Of a stretch of DNA of 64,000 nt, positions 17,362-25,915 are shown piece after piece. The notes beneath the pieces were generated by a model, which ran no database searches, was not told the origin of the DNA, and saw nothing but the letters and a program-made list of their open reading frames with translations. Positions within the stretch are counted from its first letter, which is position 1, and each line of letters begins with the position of its first letter. This DNA is from Azospirillum brasilense. GTDB taxonomy: Bacteria > Pseudomonadota > Alphaproteobacteria > Azospirillales > Azospirillaceae. Where the stretch lies: positions 248,001 through 312,000 of the forward strand of contig NZ_VITI01000004.1 in the NCBI RefSeq assembly GCF_007827795.1, read 5' to 3'. Position numbers and translations under genes: made by a program.

Positions 17362-18390
17362 TCACACCCCGCGGGTGCTGACGCCCGCGTCTGCGAAGGT
17401 CGCCATGCCGGCATGGCAGGCGCAGGCCGACTTCACGATGTTGATCGCCAGCGCCGCGCCCGAGCCCTCGCCCAGACGCATCCCAAGATCGAGCAGCGGC
17501 TCCTTGCCGATGGCGGCGAGAAGATGGTCATGGCCCGGCTCGACGGAGCGGTGGGCGACCATGCAATGGTCGAGCGCCCGGCGGTCGGCCTTGAACAGCA
17601 CCGCCGCCGCCGCCGTGCAGGCGTAGCCGTCGAGCAGCACCGGCACCCGCGCCATGCGGGCGGCCAGGATGGCGCCGGCGATGGCCGCCAGCTCATAGCC
17701 GCCGAAGCAGCGCAGCGCCTCGAACGGGTCGTCCTTGGCCTGCGGGTTGACGGCCAGACCGGCCTCGACGGCGGCGACCTTGCGGGCCAGCCCCTCGTCG
17801 TCCACACCGGTGCCGCGGCCCGTCCAGTCCTTGGCCTCGCCGCCGAACAGGGCGTGGCAGAGCGCCGCCGCCGCCGTGGAGTTGCCGATGCCCATCTCGC
17901 CGAGCGCCAGAAGCTGGACCCCCGTCTCCACGGCCATCATGCCGTAGGCCATGGCCTGGCAGCAGTCCTCCTCGCCCATCGCCGGACCTTCGGTGAAGTC
18001 GGCGGTGGGGGTCTCCAGGTCCAGCTCGTAGACGCGCAGGTCGGCGTCGGCCACCTCGCAGAGCTGGTTCACGGCGGCGCCGCCGTTCTGGAAGTTCTGG
18101 ACCATCTGGGCGGTCACCGCCGCCGGGTAGGCCGAGACGCCGCGCGCGGCGACGCCGTGGTTGCCGGCGAAGACGGCGACGCGCGGGCGGCGCACCTCCG
18201 CCGGGTGCTGGCCCTGCCACGTCGCCATCCACTGGGCGATCTCCTCCAGCCGGCCGAGCGCGCCCGCCGGCTTGGTCAGCTGCCGTTCGCGCTGGAGGGC
18301 CGCCGTACCGGCGTCGAGGTCCGGCCCCGGCAGGTTGCGCACCAGCGCGCGGATTTCCTCGAAGGTGATGGCGGGCTGCGTGTTGCTCAT
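17362..18390 (-). CDS. cobT: Nicotinate-nucleotide-dimethylbenzimidazole phosphoribosyltransferase
   Basis: CobT makes alpha-ribazole phosphate from dimethylbenzimidazole and nicotinate mononucleotide for the lower ligand of cobalamin. The 342-residue product carries KPAGALGRLEEIA near the N-terminus, VFAGNHGVAARGVSAYP, and near the C-terminus RLGEGSGAALAI with the catalytic glutamate E308. It is transcribed away from cobS/cobC across a 174-base gap, so these three lower-ligand genes share a control region. I saw no cobalamin riboswitch box there. Confidence 0.97.
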   Translation of the reverse strand: MSNTQPAITFEEIRALVRNLPGPDLDAGTAALQRERQLTKPAGALGRLEEIAQWMATWQGQHPAEVRRPRVAVFAGNHGVAARGVSAYPAAVTAQMVQNFQNGGAAVNQLCEVADADLRVYELDLETPTADFTEGPAMGEEDCCQAMAYGMMAVETGVQLLALGEMGIGNSTAAAALCHALFGGEAKDWTGRGTGVDDEGLARKVAAVEAGLAVNPQAKDDPFEALRCFGGYELAAIAGAILAARMARVPVLLDGYACTAAAAVLFKADRRALDHCMVAHRSVEPGHDHLLAAIGKEPLLDLGMRLGEGSGAALAINIVKSACACHAGMATFADAGVSTRGV

Positions 18391-18498
18391 GGCGAAGGGT
18401 CCTGACGCTGACGGCAGAGGATGTGATCGGGAAACGATGAAAAAAGCGGCGCGACCTTGGACCATTCCCGACCCGCTGTCAAAGCGCCTCTCGTCCTG

Positions 18499-18537
18499 CC
18501 TGTCATCCGTTGTGGGCCTGTTATCCGTTGCGGCGGG
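18499..18537. repeat. Imperfect tandem duplication between cobT and cobS
   Basis: CCTGTCATCCGTTGTGGG (18499-18516) is followed directly by CCTGTTATCCGTTGCGG plus CGGG (18517-18537). The pair lies in the shared cobT/cobS upstream region, so it could be a doubled operator or a neutral slip. Confidence 0.6.
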
Positions 18538-18564
18538 CCTGGGGTTGCCGTACTTCGAAGCGCC

Positions 18565-19344
18565 ATGCTTGAGGATTCCCCCGCCCCGCCCCGCTCCCGC
18601 TGGACCGCCGACTTGGCGCTGGCCGTCGTCTTCCTGACGCGGCTGCCGCTGCGCCTGTCCGGCCCGCTGGCCGAGGACGCCCACGCCCGCGCCATGGGCT
18701 GGTTCCCCCTGGTCGGCGCCGGGGTCGGGCTGTTCGGCGGCGCCGTCCACGGGCTGGCGGCGCTGGCCCATCTGCCGCCGCTGCCGGCGGCGCTGCTGGC
18801 GCTGGGCGCCATGGTCTGGCTGACCGGCGCCCTGCACGAGGACGGGGCGGCCGACGTCGCCGACGGCTTCGGCGGCGGGCGCGACAAGGCCCGCAAGCTG
18901 GAGATCATGCGGGACAGCCGGGTCGGCAGCTACGGCGTGCTCGCCATCGTCTTTTCGGTCGCGGTCCGCGCCTCGGCGTTGGCGGCGCTGGCCGAGCCGC
19001 GCATCGTCATCCCCGCCCTGCTCGCCTCGGGCGCCCTGTCGCGCGGCGGCATGGCGGTGATCGCCCGATTCATGGACCCGGCCCGCGCCGACGGCCTCGC
19101 CGCCCGGCAGGGACGCCCGTCGCCCGGCACGGTGGCCCTGTCGCTCGCGCTGGCGCTGGCCGTGGCCGTGGCGGCGCTGCATGGGCTGGCCGCTGCCGCA
19201 GTCCTCTCGGCCGCGCTGGCCGTCCTGGCGGTGGCGTGGCAGGCGCGGCGGCAGATCGGCGGCCACACCGGCGACGTGTTCGGCGCCGCCCAGCAGGTGG
19301 CGGAGGCCGCCGTTCTGCTCACCCTGGCCGCGACTGTTGCATGA
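18565..19344 (+). CDS. cobS: Adenosylcobinamide-GDP ribazoletransferase (cobalamin synthase)
   Basis: CobS joins adenosylcobinamide-GDP to alpha-ribazole (or its phosphate) at the inner membrane in the last stage of cobalamin assembly. The 259-residue protein has the family's membrane segments and the acidic motif GALHEDGAADVADGFGGG, which probably binds Mg and the activated substrate, followed by KLEIMRDSRVGSYG. The ATG giving MLEDSPAPPRSRW fits the family start; a longer frame runs upstream through the duplicated bases. Its stop overlaps the next gene's ATG. Confidence 0.95.
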   Translation: MLEDSPAPPRSRWTADLALAVVFLTRLPLRLSGPLAEDAHARAMGWFPLVGAGVGLFGGAVHGLAALAHLPPLPAALLALGAMVWLTGALHEDGAADVADGFGGGRDKARKLEIMRDSRVGSYGVLAIVFSVAVRASALAALAEPRIVIPALLASGALSRGGMAVIARFMDPARADGLAARQGRPSPGTVALSLALALAVAVAALHGLAAAAVLSAALAVLAVAWQARRQIGGHTGDVFGAAQQVAEAAVLLTLAATVA

Positions 19345-19970
19345 AAAACACTCGCTGGTGGCTCATTCGCCACGCTCCCGTCCCGAATCCGGGAAAAGTG
19401 ATCTACGGGCGGAGTGATCCCGCTGCCGATACCGGCGAATCCGACGCGCTGGCGACGCTGGCGGCGCGGCTGCCGCCGCAGGCGGTCTGGGTGACCTCGC
19501 ACCTGCGCCGCACGCGCCAGACGGCGGCGGCGCTGCGCCTGCCCGGCAGCGACATGGCCTTGGTCGAGCGGGCGCTGGCCGAGCAGGACTTCGGTCGTTG
19601 GGAAGGGCTGTCCCACGACGCGGTGGCGGACTTGCACCCGGAGGAGGCCCGCCGCTTCTGGAGCGATCCGGCGACCGAGGCCCCACCGGATGGCGAGAGC
19701 TTCGCGGCGGTGATGGAACGGGTGGCCGGCGCGGTCGCCCGGCTGACCGACCTCTACGCCGGGCGCGACATCGTGGCGGTGATCCACGGCGGGTCGATCC
19801 GCGCGGCGCTGGCGCTCGCCCTGGACCTGACACCTCGGGCGGCGTTGCGGCTGGCAGTGGCGCCGCTCTCGCTGTCGCGGATCGACCATTACAGCGGGGA
19901 TGGGACGGACGGCTCCTGGTCGGTCGCGGCCCTGAACGCCCTCGGAACCTTTTCGGGACATGGGCGTTGA
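19341..19970 (+). CDS. cobC: Histidine phosphatase, probable alpha-ribazole phosphatase
   Basis: The 209-residue product is a histidine phosphatase: LIRHAPVPNPG holds the nucleophile H11, TSHLRRTRQTA the second arginine, and VIHGGSIRAAL the second histidine. Placement next to cobS, with ATG and TGA overlapping as ATGA, supports alpha-ribazole-5'-phosphate dephosphorylation in cobalamin synthesis. The motifs alone would fit other phosphatases in this large family, so the symbol rests on context. Confidence 0.82.
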   Translation: MKNTRWWLIRHAPVPNPGKVIYGRSDPAADTGESDALATLAARLPPQAVWVTSHLRRTRQTAAALRLPGSDMALVERALAEQDFGRWEGLSHDAVADLHPEEARRFWSDPATEAPPDGESFAAVMERVAGAVARLTDLYAGRDIVAVIHGGSIRAALALALDLTPRAALRLAVAPLSLSRIDHYSGDGTDGSWSVAALNALGTFSGHGR

Positions 19971-20006
19971 CCCAACTCCGTTGGGCTACCAATAGAGGGT
20001 CAGACC

Positions 20007-20516
20007 ATGGCAAGAAGCGCTGACGATCGCGAGGCCGCCGAGAAGCTCTGGGGCATGATCAAGGGCGTCCGCATCTGCATGATGACGACGCTGGACGAGA
20101 ACGGCATTTTGCATTCCCGCCCGATGGCGACCTTGCCGCACGCGGGATTCGACGATGGAACCTTGTGGTTCTTTACACGGGCCGACTCACCGAAGGTCCA
20201 TGAACTGAAGACGCATTGGCGCGTCAACCTGTCCTACGCCGACCCGGAGAAGCAGGATTACGTCTCGGTGTCCGGGGTGGCGGAGACGGTGCGCGACCGC
20301 GACAAGATCCGCTTCCTGTGGCGGGACATCCTGTCCACCTGGTTCCCGCAGGGGGTGGACGACCCCGATCTCGCGCTGTTGAAGGTCAGCGTCGATCAGG
20401 CCGAATATTGGGACAGCCCGTCGAGCGCGATGGTCTACGCCTACGGCTATGTGAAGGCGAAAATCACCGGCGAGCCGCCGAAGCCGGGGGATCACGCGAA
20501 GATCGCGTTCCAGTAA
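20007..20516 (+). CDS. Pyridoxamine 5'-phosphate oxidase-fold protein (general stress type)
   Basis: The 169-residue protein matches the split-barrel flavin-binding family used by general stress proteins: GVRICMMTTLDENGILHSRPM opens the barrel, followed by DGTLWFFTRADSPKVHEL and a central VNLSYADPEKQDYVSVSG. The family binds FMN, F420 or haem; which applies here is not visible, and it is shorter than true PdxH. It lies 36 bases after the phosphatase gene and may be in the same transcript, though the function is unrelated as far as I can tell. Confidence 0.82.
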   Translation: MARSADDREAAEKLWGMIKGVRICMMTTLDENGILHSRPMATLPHAGFDDGTLWFFTRADSPKVHELKTHWRVNLSYADPEKQDYVSVSGVAETVRDRDKIRFLWRDILSTWFPQGVDDPDLALLKVSVDQAEYWDSPSSAMVYAYGYVKAKITGEPPKPGDHAKIAFQ

Positions 20517-20534
20517 GCACATCACAGGGGCAGC

Positions 20535-20655
20535 GTTTGCCCCCCTTCCCATGCTGCGCCTGGGCGCCTTCCCTCCCCCGCTGGGCAGGAGAGGGAGTTG
20601 CTCCTGCGAACCTCTTTCTCTCCCCCGCCCAGCGGGGGAGGGTCAGGGTGGGGGA
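20535..20655. repeat. Palindromic intergenic repeat, copy C
   Basis: The element opens with GTTTGCCCCCCTTCCC and closes with GGGTCAGGGTGGGGGAAAAC. It carries CCCTCCCCCGCTGGGCAGGAGAGGG on the left and CTCTCCCCCGCCCAGCGGGGGAGG on the right, given here as GC-rich arms; it is the longest copy, with a spacer of about 25 bases. It separates two converging genes. Confidence 0.8.
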
Positions 20656-20665
20656 AAACGCCCCC

Positions 20666-21793
20666 TCACTTCTCCTCGACCGCCGGTTTCCCGCCGCCAT
20701 CCAGCGCCCCGACCCGCTTCTTCAGGTCGGTCACATCCGCGAACATACGCTTCAGCCGGGCCAGCCCCTTGTACTGGTCAAAGGCGCGGTCGCGCGGCAC
20801 AGCCGGGTAACCCATGTAGACGGCCTTCGCCGGAATGTCCGTGCCGACGCCGGAGTTGCCGGCCACCACCGCGTCGTTGCCGATCTTCACATGGTCGGCC
20901 ACGCCCACCTTGCCGGCCAGCACCACACGGTCGCCGATGGTCGTGCTGCCGGCGATGCCGACATGGCCGCAGAGCATGCAGTTCGTGCCGATCTGCACGT
21001 TGTGGCCGATCTGCACGAGGTTGTCGATCTTGGTGCCGGAGCCGATGCGGGTCGCCGTGATGGTGCCGCGGTCGATGGTGGCGCCGGCCCCCACCTCCAC
21101 ATCGTCGCCCAGGATCACCGTGCCGATGGAGTTCACGCGGTGGATCAGCACGTTGGTGCCGACCACCCGGCCCGTCGCCTTGGCCGATTCGACGCTGCCC
21201 GGCTCCGGCGTCACGAAGCTGAAGCCGTCGTTGCCGACCGCGGCGTTGGGGTGGATGATGCAGCGCTCGCCCATCACCACCCGCTCGCCGATGCGGGCGC
21301 CGGGGTGCAGCAGGCAGCCCTTGCCGATCACCGCCTCCGCCCCGACCGTGGCGTGGGGCATGACGATCACGCCCTCGCCCAGCACCGCCTTCGGCCCGAC
21401 ATAGGCGAAGGGACCAACCGACACGCCCGCCCCCAGGATGGCCTCCGGCGCCACGAAGGCGGCAGGGTGCACCCCCGGCTCGGCATGGACCGGCTTTTCG
21501 AAGACCGTGGTCAGGCCGGCCATGGCGAAGCGCGGGCGCTTGACGACGATCCAGCCCTTGAGGTTGGCCGGCACCTCCGCCCCTTCCGCGACCACGGCGG
21601 CGACGGCCTTGCCGCCGGCCAGCAGCTCCCTCATGCCCTTTTCCATGGCGAGCGCCAGATCCTCCGGCCCCTCGGCCTCCGACGGGTGGACGGCGCGGGC
21701 GATGCGCAGGGTGCCGTCACCCTCCAGCGCCGCGCTCAGGGCGGCGGCGATCTCGGCGAGGGTGACCGGGGCGGCGGGGGAAACGGGGGTCAT
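20666..21793 (-). CDS. lpxD: UDP-3-O-acylglucosamine N-acyltransferase
   Basis: LpxD adds the second 3-hydroxyacyl chain, from acyl-ACP, in lipid A synthesis. The 375-residue product has the small N-terminal uridine-binding domain ([14 protein letters not shown], then [14 protein letters not shown]), a left-handed beta-helix of hexapeptide repeats with the catalytic histidine in [11 protein letters not shown], and a C-terminal helix ([21 protein letters not shown]). Length and start ([12 protein letters not shown]) fit. It is away from the usual fabZ-lpxA-lpxB cluster, which suggests a second lpxD or a separated locus. Confidence 0.93.
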   Translation of the reverse strand: MTPVSPAAPVTLAEIAAALSAALEGDGTLRIARAVHPSEAEGPEDLALAMEKGMRELLAGGKAVAAVVAEGAEVPANLKGWIVVKRPRFAMAGLTTVFEKPVHAEPGVHPAAFVAPEAILGAGVSVGPFAYVGPKAVLGEGVIVMPHATVGAEAVIGKGCLLHPGARIGERVVMGERCIIHPNAAVGNDGFSFVTPEPGSVESAKATGRVVGTNVLIHRVNSIGTVILGDDVEVGAGATIDRGTITATRIGSGTKIDNLVQIGHNVQIGTNCMLCGHVGIAGSTTIGDRVVLAGKVGVADHVKIGNDAVVAGNSGVGTDIPAKAVYMGYPAVPRDRAFDQYKGLARLKRMFADVTDLKKRVGALDGGGKPAVEEK

Positions 21794-21894
21794 GGCGGCG
21801 CTCTGGCTGTCGGTCCGAAGAAGTGGCCGGGACGCTAACACGGCTGGCCGGTGCTGGCGAGGCCCGGCGCCTTTTGTCACCCCCCGGCCTTATG

Positions 21895-22731
21895 TCATTC
21901 TCCCGTCTGCAGCAGCGCCCCGCGCACCCGCGCCTGATGGAAGGAATAGAGGAAGGCGGCGCTGCACAGCCCCATGAACAGGGCGTTCAGCCCCACCGCC
22001 CAGGCCAGATGGTCCCAGCGCATCGTGCCGTCGAACAGGATGGCGCGCATCCCCTCGAAGACGTGGGCGGAGGGCAGCGACAGGGCCACCCATTGCAGCC
22101 AGCCCGGCAGGACGCCGACCGGGTAGTAGACGGCGCTGACCGGGGCGAGCATAAAGACGACGATCCAGGCCAGCCCTTCCGCACCCATGCCGTAGCGCAG
22201 GATCAGCGCCACGATGACCAACCCCAGCGACCAGCCGAAGACGATCAGGTTGGCGAAGAAGCCGGCCAGCGGCAGACCGAGGTCGAACAGCGAATAGCCG
22301 AACAGCGGAATCGCCAGCAGCGCCGCCGGGACGACGCCGATGACGGTGCGGATCAGGCTCATCCCGAACAGCGCCGCCACCCATTCGCTCGGACGCAGCG
22401 GGCTGACGAACAGGTGGCCGAGGTTGCGTGACCACATCTCCTCCAGGAAGGACACCGACACGCCGAGCTGGCCGCGGAACAGCACGTCCCACAGCAGCAC
22501 CGCGCTGACCAGCACCCCGGCCCCCTGCGCCACCCAGGCGCTGGAGGTCGCCATGAACTGGTTGATGTAGCCCCACAGGATCATCTGCATGGTCGGCCAG
22601 TAGGCCAGCTCCAGGAAGCGCGGCCAGGAGCCGCGCAGCAGATACCAGTAGCGCAGCACCATCGCCCCCACCCGGCGCAGCGAGAAGGCGGGGTTGGCGT
22701 GGACCAGGACAGCGGCGTCACTCGGCGGCAT
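21895..22731 (-). CDS. ABC-2 type transporter permease
   Basis: The 278-residue inner-membrane protein has six predicted helices and a periplasmic region, as in ABC-2 permeases. LRYWYLLRGSWPRFLELAYW near the N-terminus and LPSAHVFEGMRAILFDG near the C-terminus resemble exporters of the kind that move lipids or polysaccharide precursors. Its start overlaps the ATPase gene by 14 bases, and the two are one operon. No periplasmic protein gene is nearby, so export is more likely than import; the substrate is unknown. Confidence 0.88.
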   Translation of the reverse strand: MPPSDAAVLVHANPAFSLRRVGAMVLRYWYLLRGSWPRFLELAYWPTMQMILWGYINQFMATSSAWVAQGAGVLVSAVLLWDVLFRGQLGVSVSFLEEMWSRNLGHLFVSPLRPSEWVAALFGMSLIRTVIGVVPAALLAIPLFGYSLFDLGLPLAGFFANLIVFGWSLGLVIVALILRYGMGAEGLAWIVVFMLAPVSAVYYPVGVLPGWLQWVALSLPSAHVFEGMRAILFDGTMRWDHLAWAVGLNALFMGLCSAAFLYSFHQARVRGALLQTGE

Positions 22732-23518
22732 CGGCGGCCTCCCGGCGGGCATCCTCACCATTGGCGCGGTCGCGGGCGATGTCGAGGAACACGTCCTCCA
22801 GCGAGGTCCGGCCATAGCGGGCCAGCAGTCCCGCCGGCGACCCGTGGTCGACGATCCGTCCCTGGCGCATCACCAGCACGTCGTCGCACAGCCGCTCCAC
22901 CTCCAGCATGTTGTGGGAGGCGAGCAGGATGGTGGCCCCGGATTCCATGCGGTAGCGCTCCAGATAGGTGCGAATCCAGTCCGCCGTGTCGGGGTCGAGC
23001 GAGGCGGTCGGCTCGTCCAGCAGCAGAAGCTCGGGCCGGTTGAGCAGCGCCTTGGCCAACGCCACCCGCGTCTTCTGCCCTGCCGACAGCCCGCCGGAGG
23101 GGCGCTCCAGGAAGCGGGTCAGCTCCAGATGCTCGGCCAGTTCCTCCACCCGCCGCGTCACCCCCTTCAGCCCGTAGAGGTGGCCGTAGACGGTCAGGTT
23201 CTCCCGCACGGTCAGCCGGTGCGGCAACTCCACATAGGGCGAGGAGAAGTTCATGCGGGGCAACGCCGCGTGGCGGTGGCGCACCATGTCCACCCCCAGC
23301 ACCTCCACCGTGCCGGAGGTCGGCAGCAGAAGCCCGAGCAGCATGGAGATGGTCGTCGTCTTGCCGGCCCCGTTGCCGCCGAGAAGCCCGGTGACCGACC
23401 CCGCCGCAACGGTGAAGGAGATGCCGTCCACGGCGGTGACCTCGCCGGAGCGGGCGGTGCCGTAGCGTTTGGTCAGGTTCTCGGCCCGGATGGCGTGCTG
23501 TTTTGCGCATTGATCCAT
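22718..23518 (-). CDS. ABC transporter ATP-binding protein
   Basis: The 266-residue ATPase has Walker A (GGNGAGKTT), a signature in the variant form LSAGQKTRVALAKALL, Walker B with D-loop (LLLLDEPTASLD) and the switch histidine (LLASHNM). It drives the permease encoded just downstream. The ATG giving MDQCAKQH is used; a longer TTG-started version begins at 23563. It is transcribed divergently from regB with a 120-base gap. Confidence 0.9.
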   Translation of the reverse strand: MDQCAKQHAIRAENLTKRYGTARSGEVTAVDGISFTVAAGSVTGLLGGNGAGKTTTISMLLGLLLPTSGTVEVLGVDMVRHRHAALPRMNFSSPYVELPHRLTVRENLTVYGHLYGLKGVTRRVEELAEHLELTRFLERPSGGLSAGQKTRVALAKALLNRPELLLLDEPTASLDPDTADWIRTYLERYRMESGATILLASHNMLEVERLCDDVLVMRQGRIVDHGSPAGLLARYGRTSLEDVFLDIARDRANGEDARREAADAAE

Positions 23519-23638
23519 AGGCGGAGAATATGGCCGCTTGGCGCGCAAACGCCAGAGTGGCAAAACAGCACCGACAAATCGGCCAAGCGCCCCGATACGA
23601 AGCCGCGGCGACAGCGGCCCTTGCTGGAAAGCCCGCCC

Positions 23639-24970
23639 ATGACCGTGACCGCCGCTTCATCCCTCCGCCACGCCATGACCCACGCCGGCCGGCCGGGGCC
23701 GGCCCAGTGGACCAACCTGGACGGGCGCGTCACGCTGCGCACCCTGATCCTGATCCGCTGGATCGCCGTGATCGGGCAGCTCGCCACCGTGGCGACGGTC
23801 CAGCTCGTCATGGGCTTCCCCTTGCCGCTGGGGCCGGTGCTGGCGGCCATCGGGGCGTCGGTGCTGCTGAACCTCGTGGCGATGGCCCAGCGCGGCGGGC
23901 GGCTGCGGCTGGCCGACCGGGACGCCGCGCTCTATCTCGGCTACGACATGCTGCAGCTCACGCTGCTGCTGTATCTCACCGGCGGCCTCGCCAACCCCTT
24001 CGCCATCCTGCTGCTGGCCCCGATGACGGTGGCTGCGGCGATCCTGTCGCGCTACAGCGTGGTTCTGCTGACCGGCCTCAACCTCGTCTGCCTGACCGTG
24101 CTGGCGCTGTGGCACTTCCCGCTGCCCTGGCCGGAGCCGATGCCCTCGGTCGCCCCGCTCTACGCCTTCGGCATCTGGCTGTCGCTGTCGGTGTCGGCCG
24201 GCTTCATCAGCGGCTACGTCTTCCGCGTGGCCGAGGAGGCCCGGCGCTTCGCCAACGCCCTGTCGGCCTCGCAGGTGGCGCTGGCCCGCGAGCAGCGGCT
24301 GTCCTCGCTGGGCGCGCTGGCCGCCGCCGCCGCGCACGAGCTGGGGTCGCCGCTCGGCACCATCGCGGTGGTGGCGAAGGAGCTTCTGCACGACATGCCG
24401 CCGGACAGCCCCTACACCGAGGACGTCTCCCTGCTGCAAAGCCAGGTGATGCGCTGCCGCGAGATCCTGGCGGAGCTGGCCCGCAAGCCGGAGGCGGACG
24501 GCGGCGACCCGTTCGAGCGCCTGCCCCTGACCGCGCTGGTGGAGGCGGCGGGCGCACCGCACCGGCTGGGCCACATCCAGTTCGCGGTCGAGCGCAGCGA
24601 CGGCTCCGTGGGGGAGGAGCCGATCGTCCGCCGCAGCCCGGAGATCATCCATGGCCTCGGCAACTTCATCCAGAACGCCCACCAGTTCGCCGATGGGCGG
24701 GTGACGGTCGCCGCCTCCTGGGACGCGCGATCCGCCACGGTGGTGGTGATGGACGACGGGCCGGGCTATCCCGCCCATCTGCTGAGCCGCATCGGCGAGC
24801 CCTACCTGTCGGCAAGAAGCGAGCGGTCGGGACATATGGGGCTGGGAATCTTTATTGCACAAACGCTGCTAGAGAAAACGGGTGCCCTTGTAGCCTTTAG
24901 CAATAACCGTAGCGGCGGCGCGCGAGTTGTCGTACGTTGGGACCGTGGTGTCTTAGAACCAGAGGACTAG
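23639..24970 (+). CDS. regB: Redox-sensing histidine kinase RegB/ActS/PrrB
   Basis: The 443-residue protein has six membrane helices in the first 195 residues, including the loop GGLANPF (115-121) that matches the ubiquinone-binding motif GGxxNPF. The H-box AAAAHELGSPLGTI gives phosphorylated H233, and C273 in SQVMRCREIL fits the redox-active cysteine of RegB. An ATPase domain follows (GNFIQNAHQF, MDDGPGYP, GHMGLGIF). All hallmarks point to the global redox sensor that controls respiration, nitrogen fixation or carbon fixation in alphaproteobacteria. The response regulator follows at once. Confidence 0.93.
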   Translation: MTVTAASSLRHAMTHAGRPGPAQWTNLDGRVTLRTLILIRWIAVIGQLATVATVQLVMGFPLPLGPVLAAIGASVLLNLVAMAQRGGRLRLADRDAALYLGYDMLQLTLLLYLTGGLANPFAILLLAPMTVAAAILSRYSVVLLTGLNLVCLTVLALWHFPLPWPEPMPSVAPLYAFGIWLSLSVSAGFISGYVFRVAEEARRFANALSASQVALAREQRLSSLGALAAAAAHELGSPLGTIAVVAKELLHDMPPDSPYTEDVSLLQSQVMRCREILAELARKPEADGGDPFERLPLTALVEAAGAPHRLGHIQFAVERSDGSVGEEPIVRRSPEIIHGLGNFIQNAHQFADGRVTVAASWDARSATVVVMDDGPGYPAHLLSRIGEPYLSARSERSGHMGLGIFIAQTLLEKTGALVAFSNNRSGGARVVVRWDRGVLEPED

Positions 24971-24972
24971 TG

Positions 24973-25569
24973 GTGGATAGCGCGATGACCACGGACGAGA
25001 GTCCAACGGGCGAAACCGCCAAGCTGACGTTCACGGGTGACGTTACCCGCAGCCTCCTCATCGTCGACGACGACGCGCCGTTCCGAACCCGCCTCGCGCG
25101 CGCCATGGAAAAGCGCGGTTTCAACGTGGTGGCCGTGGACAGCGTGCAACTCGGCATCGACGTCGCCCAGGAATCGGCGCCGGCCTTCGCGGTGGTCGAC
25201 CTGCGGCTGGCCGACGGCAGCGGCCTGGATGTGGTCAAGACCCTGCGCGACGCCCGCCCCGACGCCCGCATCGTCATGCTGACCGGCTACGGCAACATCG
25301 CCACGGCGGTCGCCGCGGTGAAGGCCGGCGCGGTGGACTATCTGCCGAAGCCAGCGGACGCCGACGCCGTGGAATCCGCCCTGCTGGCCGATGGCCGCCC
25401 GTTGCCCTCCCCGCCGGAAAACCCCATGTCCGCCGACCGCGTGCGGTGGGAGCACATCCAGCGCGTGTTCGAGCAGTGCGACCGCAACGTTTCCGAAACC
25501 GCCCGCCGGCTGAAGATGCACCGCCGCACCCTGCAGCGCATCCTGAACAAGCACGCCCCGCGGGGGTGA
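24973..25569 (+). CDS. regA: Response regulator RegA/ActR/PrrA
   Basis: Partner of RegB. The receiver domain has the acidic pair in LLIVDDDAPF and phosphoacceptor D76 in FAVVDLRLADGSGLD, with MLTGYGNIATAV and YLPKPAD after it. The short output domain carries NVSETARRLKMHRRTLQRIL, the Fis-like helix-turn-helix of RegA. I use GTG at 24973, six bases after AGAGGA and two bases past the regB stop; ATG at 24985 is the alternative. A strong terminator follows. Confidence 0.93.
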   Translation: MDSAMTTDESPTGETAKLTFTGDVTRSLLIVDDDAPFRTRLARAMEKRGFNVVAVDSVQLGIDVAQESAPAFAVVDLRLADGSGLDVVKTLRDARPDARIVMLTGYGNIATAVAAVKAGAVDYLPKPADADAVESALLADGRPLPSPPENPMSADRVRWEHIQRVFEQCDRNVSETARRLKMHRRTLQRILNKHAPRG

Positions 25570-25594
25570 TGTCGGTCGCCGGACCCTGACAGAG

Positions 25595-25629
25595 AAAAGG
25601 CCCCTTTCCTTGCGGAGAGGGGCCTTTTT
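25595..25629. terminator. Bidirectional terminator between regA and the DUF2892 gene
   Basis: AAAAGGCCCCTTTCC (25595-25609) pairs with GGAGAGGGGCCTTTT (from 25614) in a long stem with a short loop. On the plus strand it runs into TTTTTCTTT; on the minus strand TTTTCTCT follows. It serves both converging genes. Confidence 0.9.
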
Positions 25630-25646
25630 CTTTGCCGCGCGGCGGC

Positions 25647-25838
25647 TCATTTCCTGACGGAGCAGGTCCTGACACCGAACAGGGTGTAGGCCGGGCAGAA
25701 GCCGACCACGGCGGTCAGCAGCGGGACGAGGCCGATCCAGCCCCAGGGGGTCTGCGGGCCGACGAAGACGAGGGCGATCAGGACGAGGCCGACGATGGCG
25801 CGCAGCGCGCGGTCGATGGTGCCGACGTTGACGGGCAT
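25647..25838 (-). CDS. DUF2892 family inner-membrane protein
   Basis: The 63-residue product (MPVNVGTIDRALR start) has two membrane helices and ends in a cysteine-bearing segment, FCPAYTLFGVRTCSVRK, as in YgaP-like TM proteins. The two cysteines are conserved in that group, often beside rhodanese or sulfur genes. AAGGTG lies before the ATG. It lies downstream of, and in the same direction as, a Crp/Fnr gene, 77 bases away, and is probably under its control. Confidence 0.85.
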   Translation of the reverse strand: MPVNVGTIDRALRAIVGLVLIALVFVGPQTPWGWIGLVPLLTAVVGFCPAYTLFGVRTCSVRK

Positions 25839-25915
25839 GGGTGCACCTTAGGAATTGAGGTGGGCGGTTGGTGCGCCCATCCAAGCCCCTTTCCGCCCGC
25901 CGGTCTGTGACTCCG

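Noticed and set aside
18391..18564. Possible cobalamin riboswitch upstream of cobT/cobS
   Set aside because: I found no B12-box-like sequence or characteristic stem; only a doubled short motif is present.
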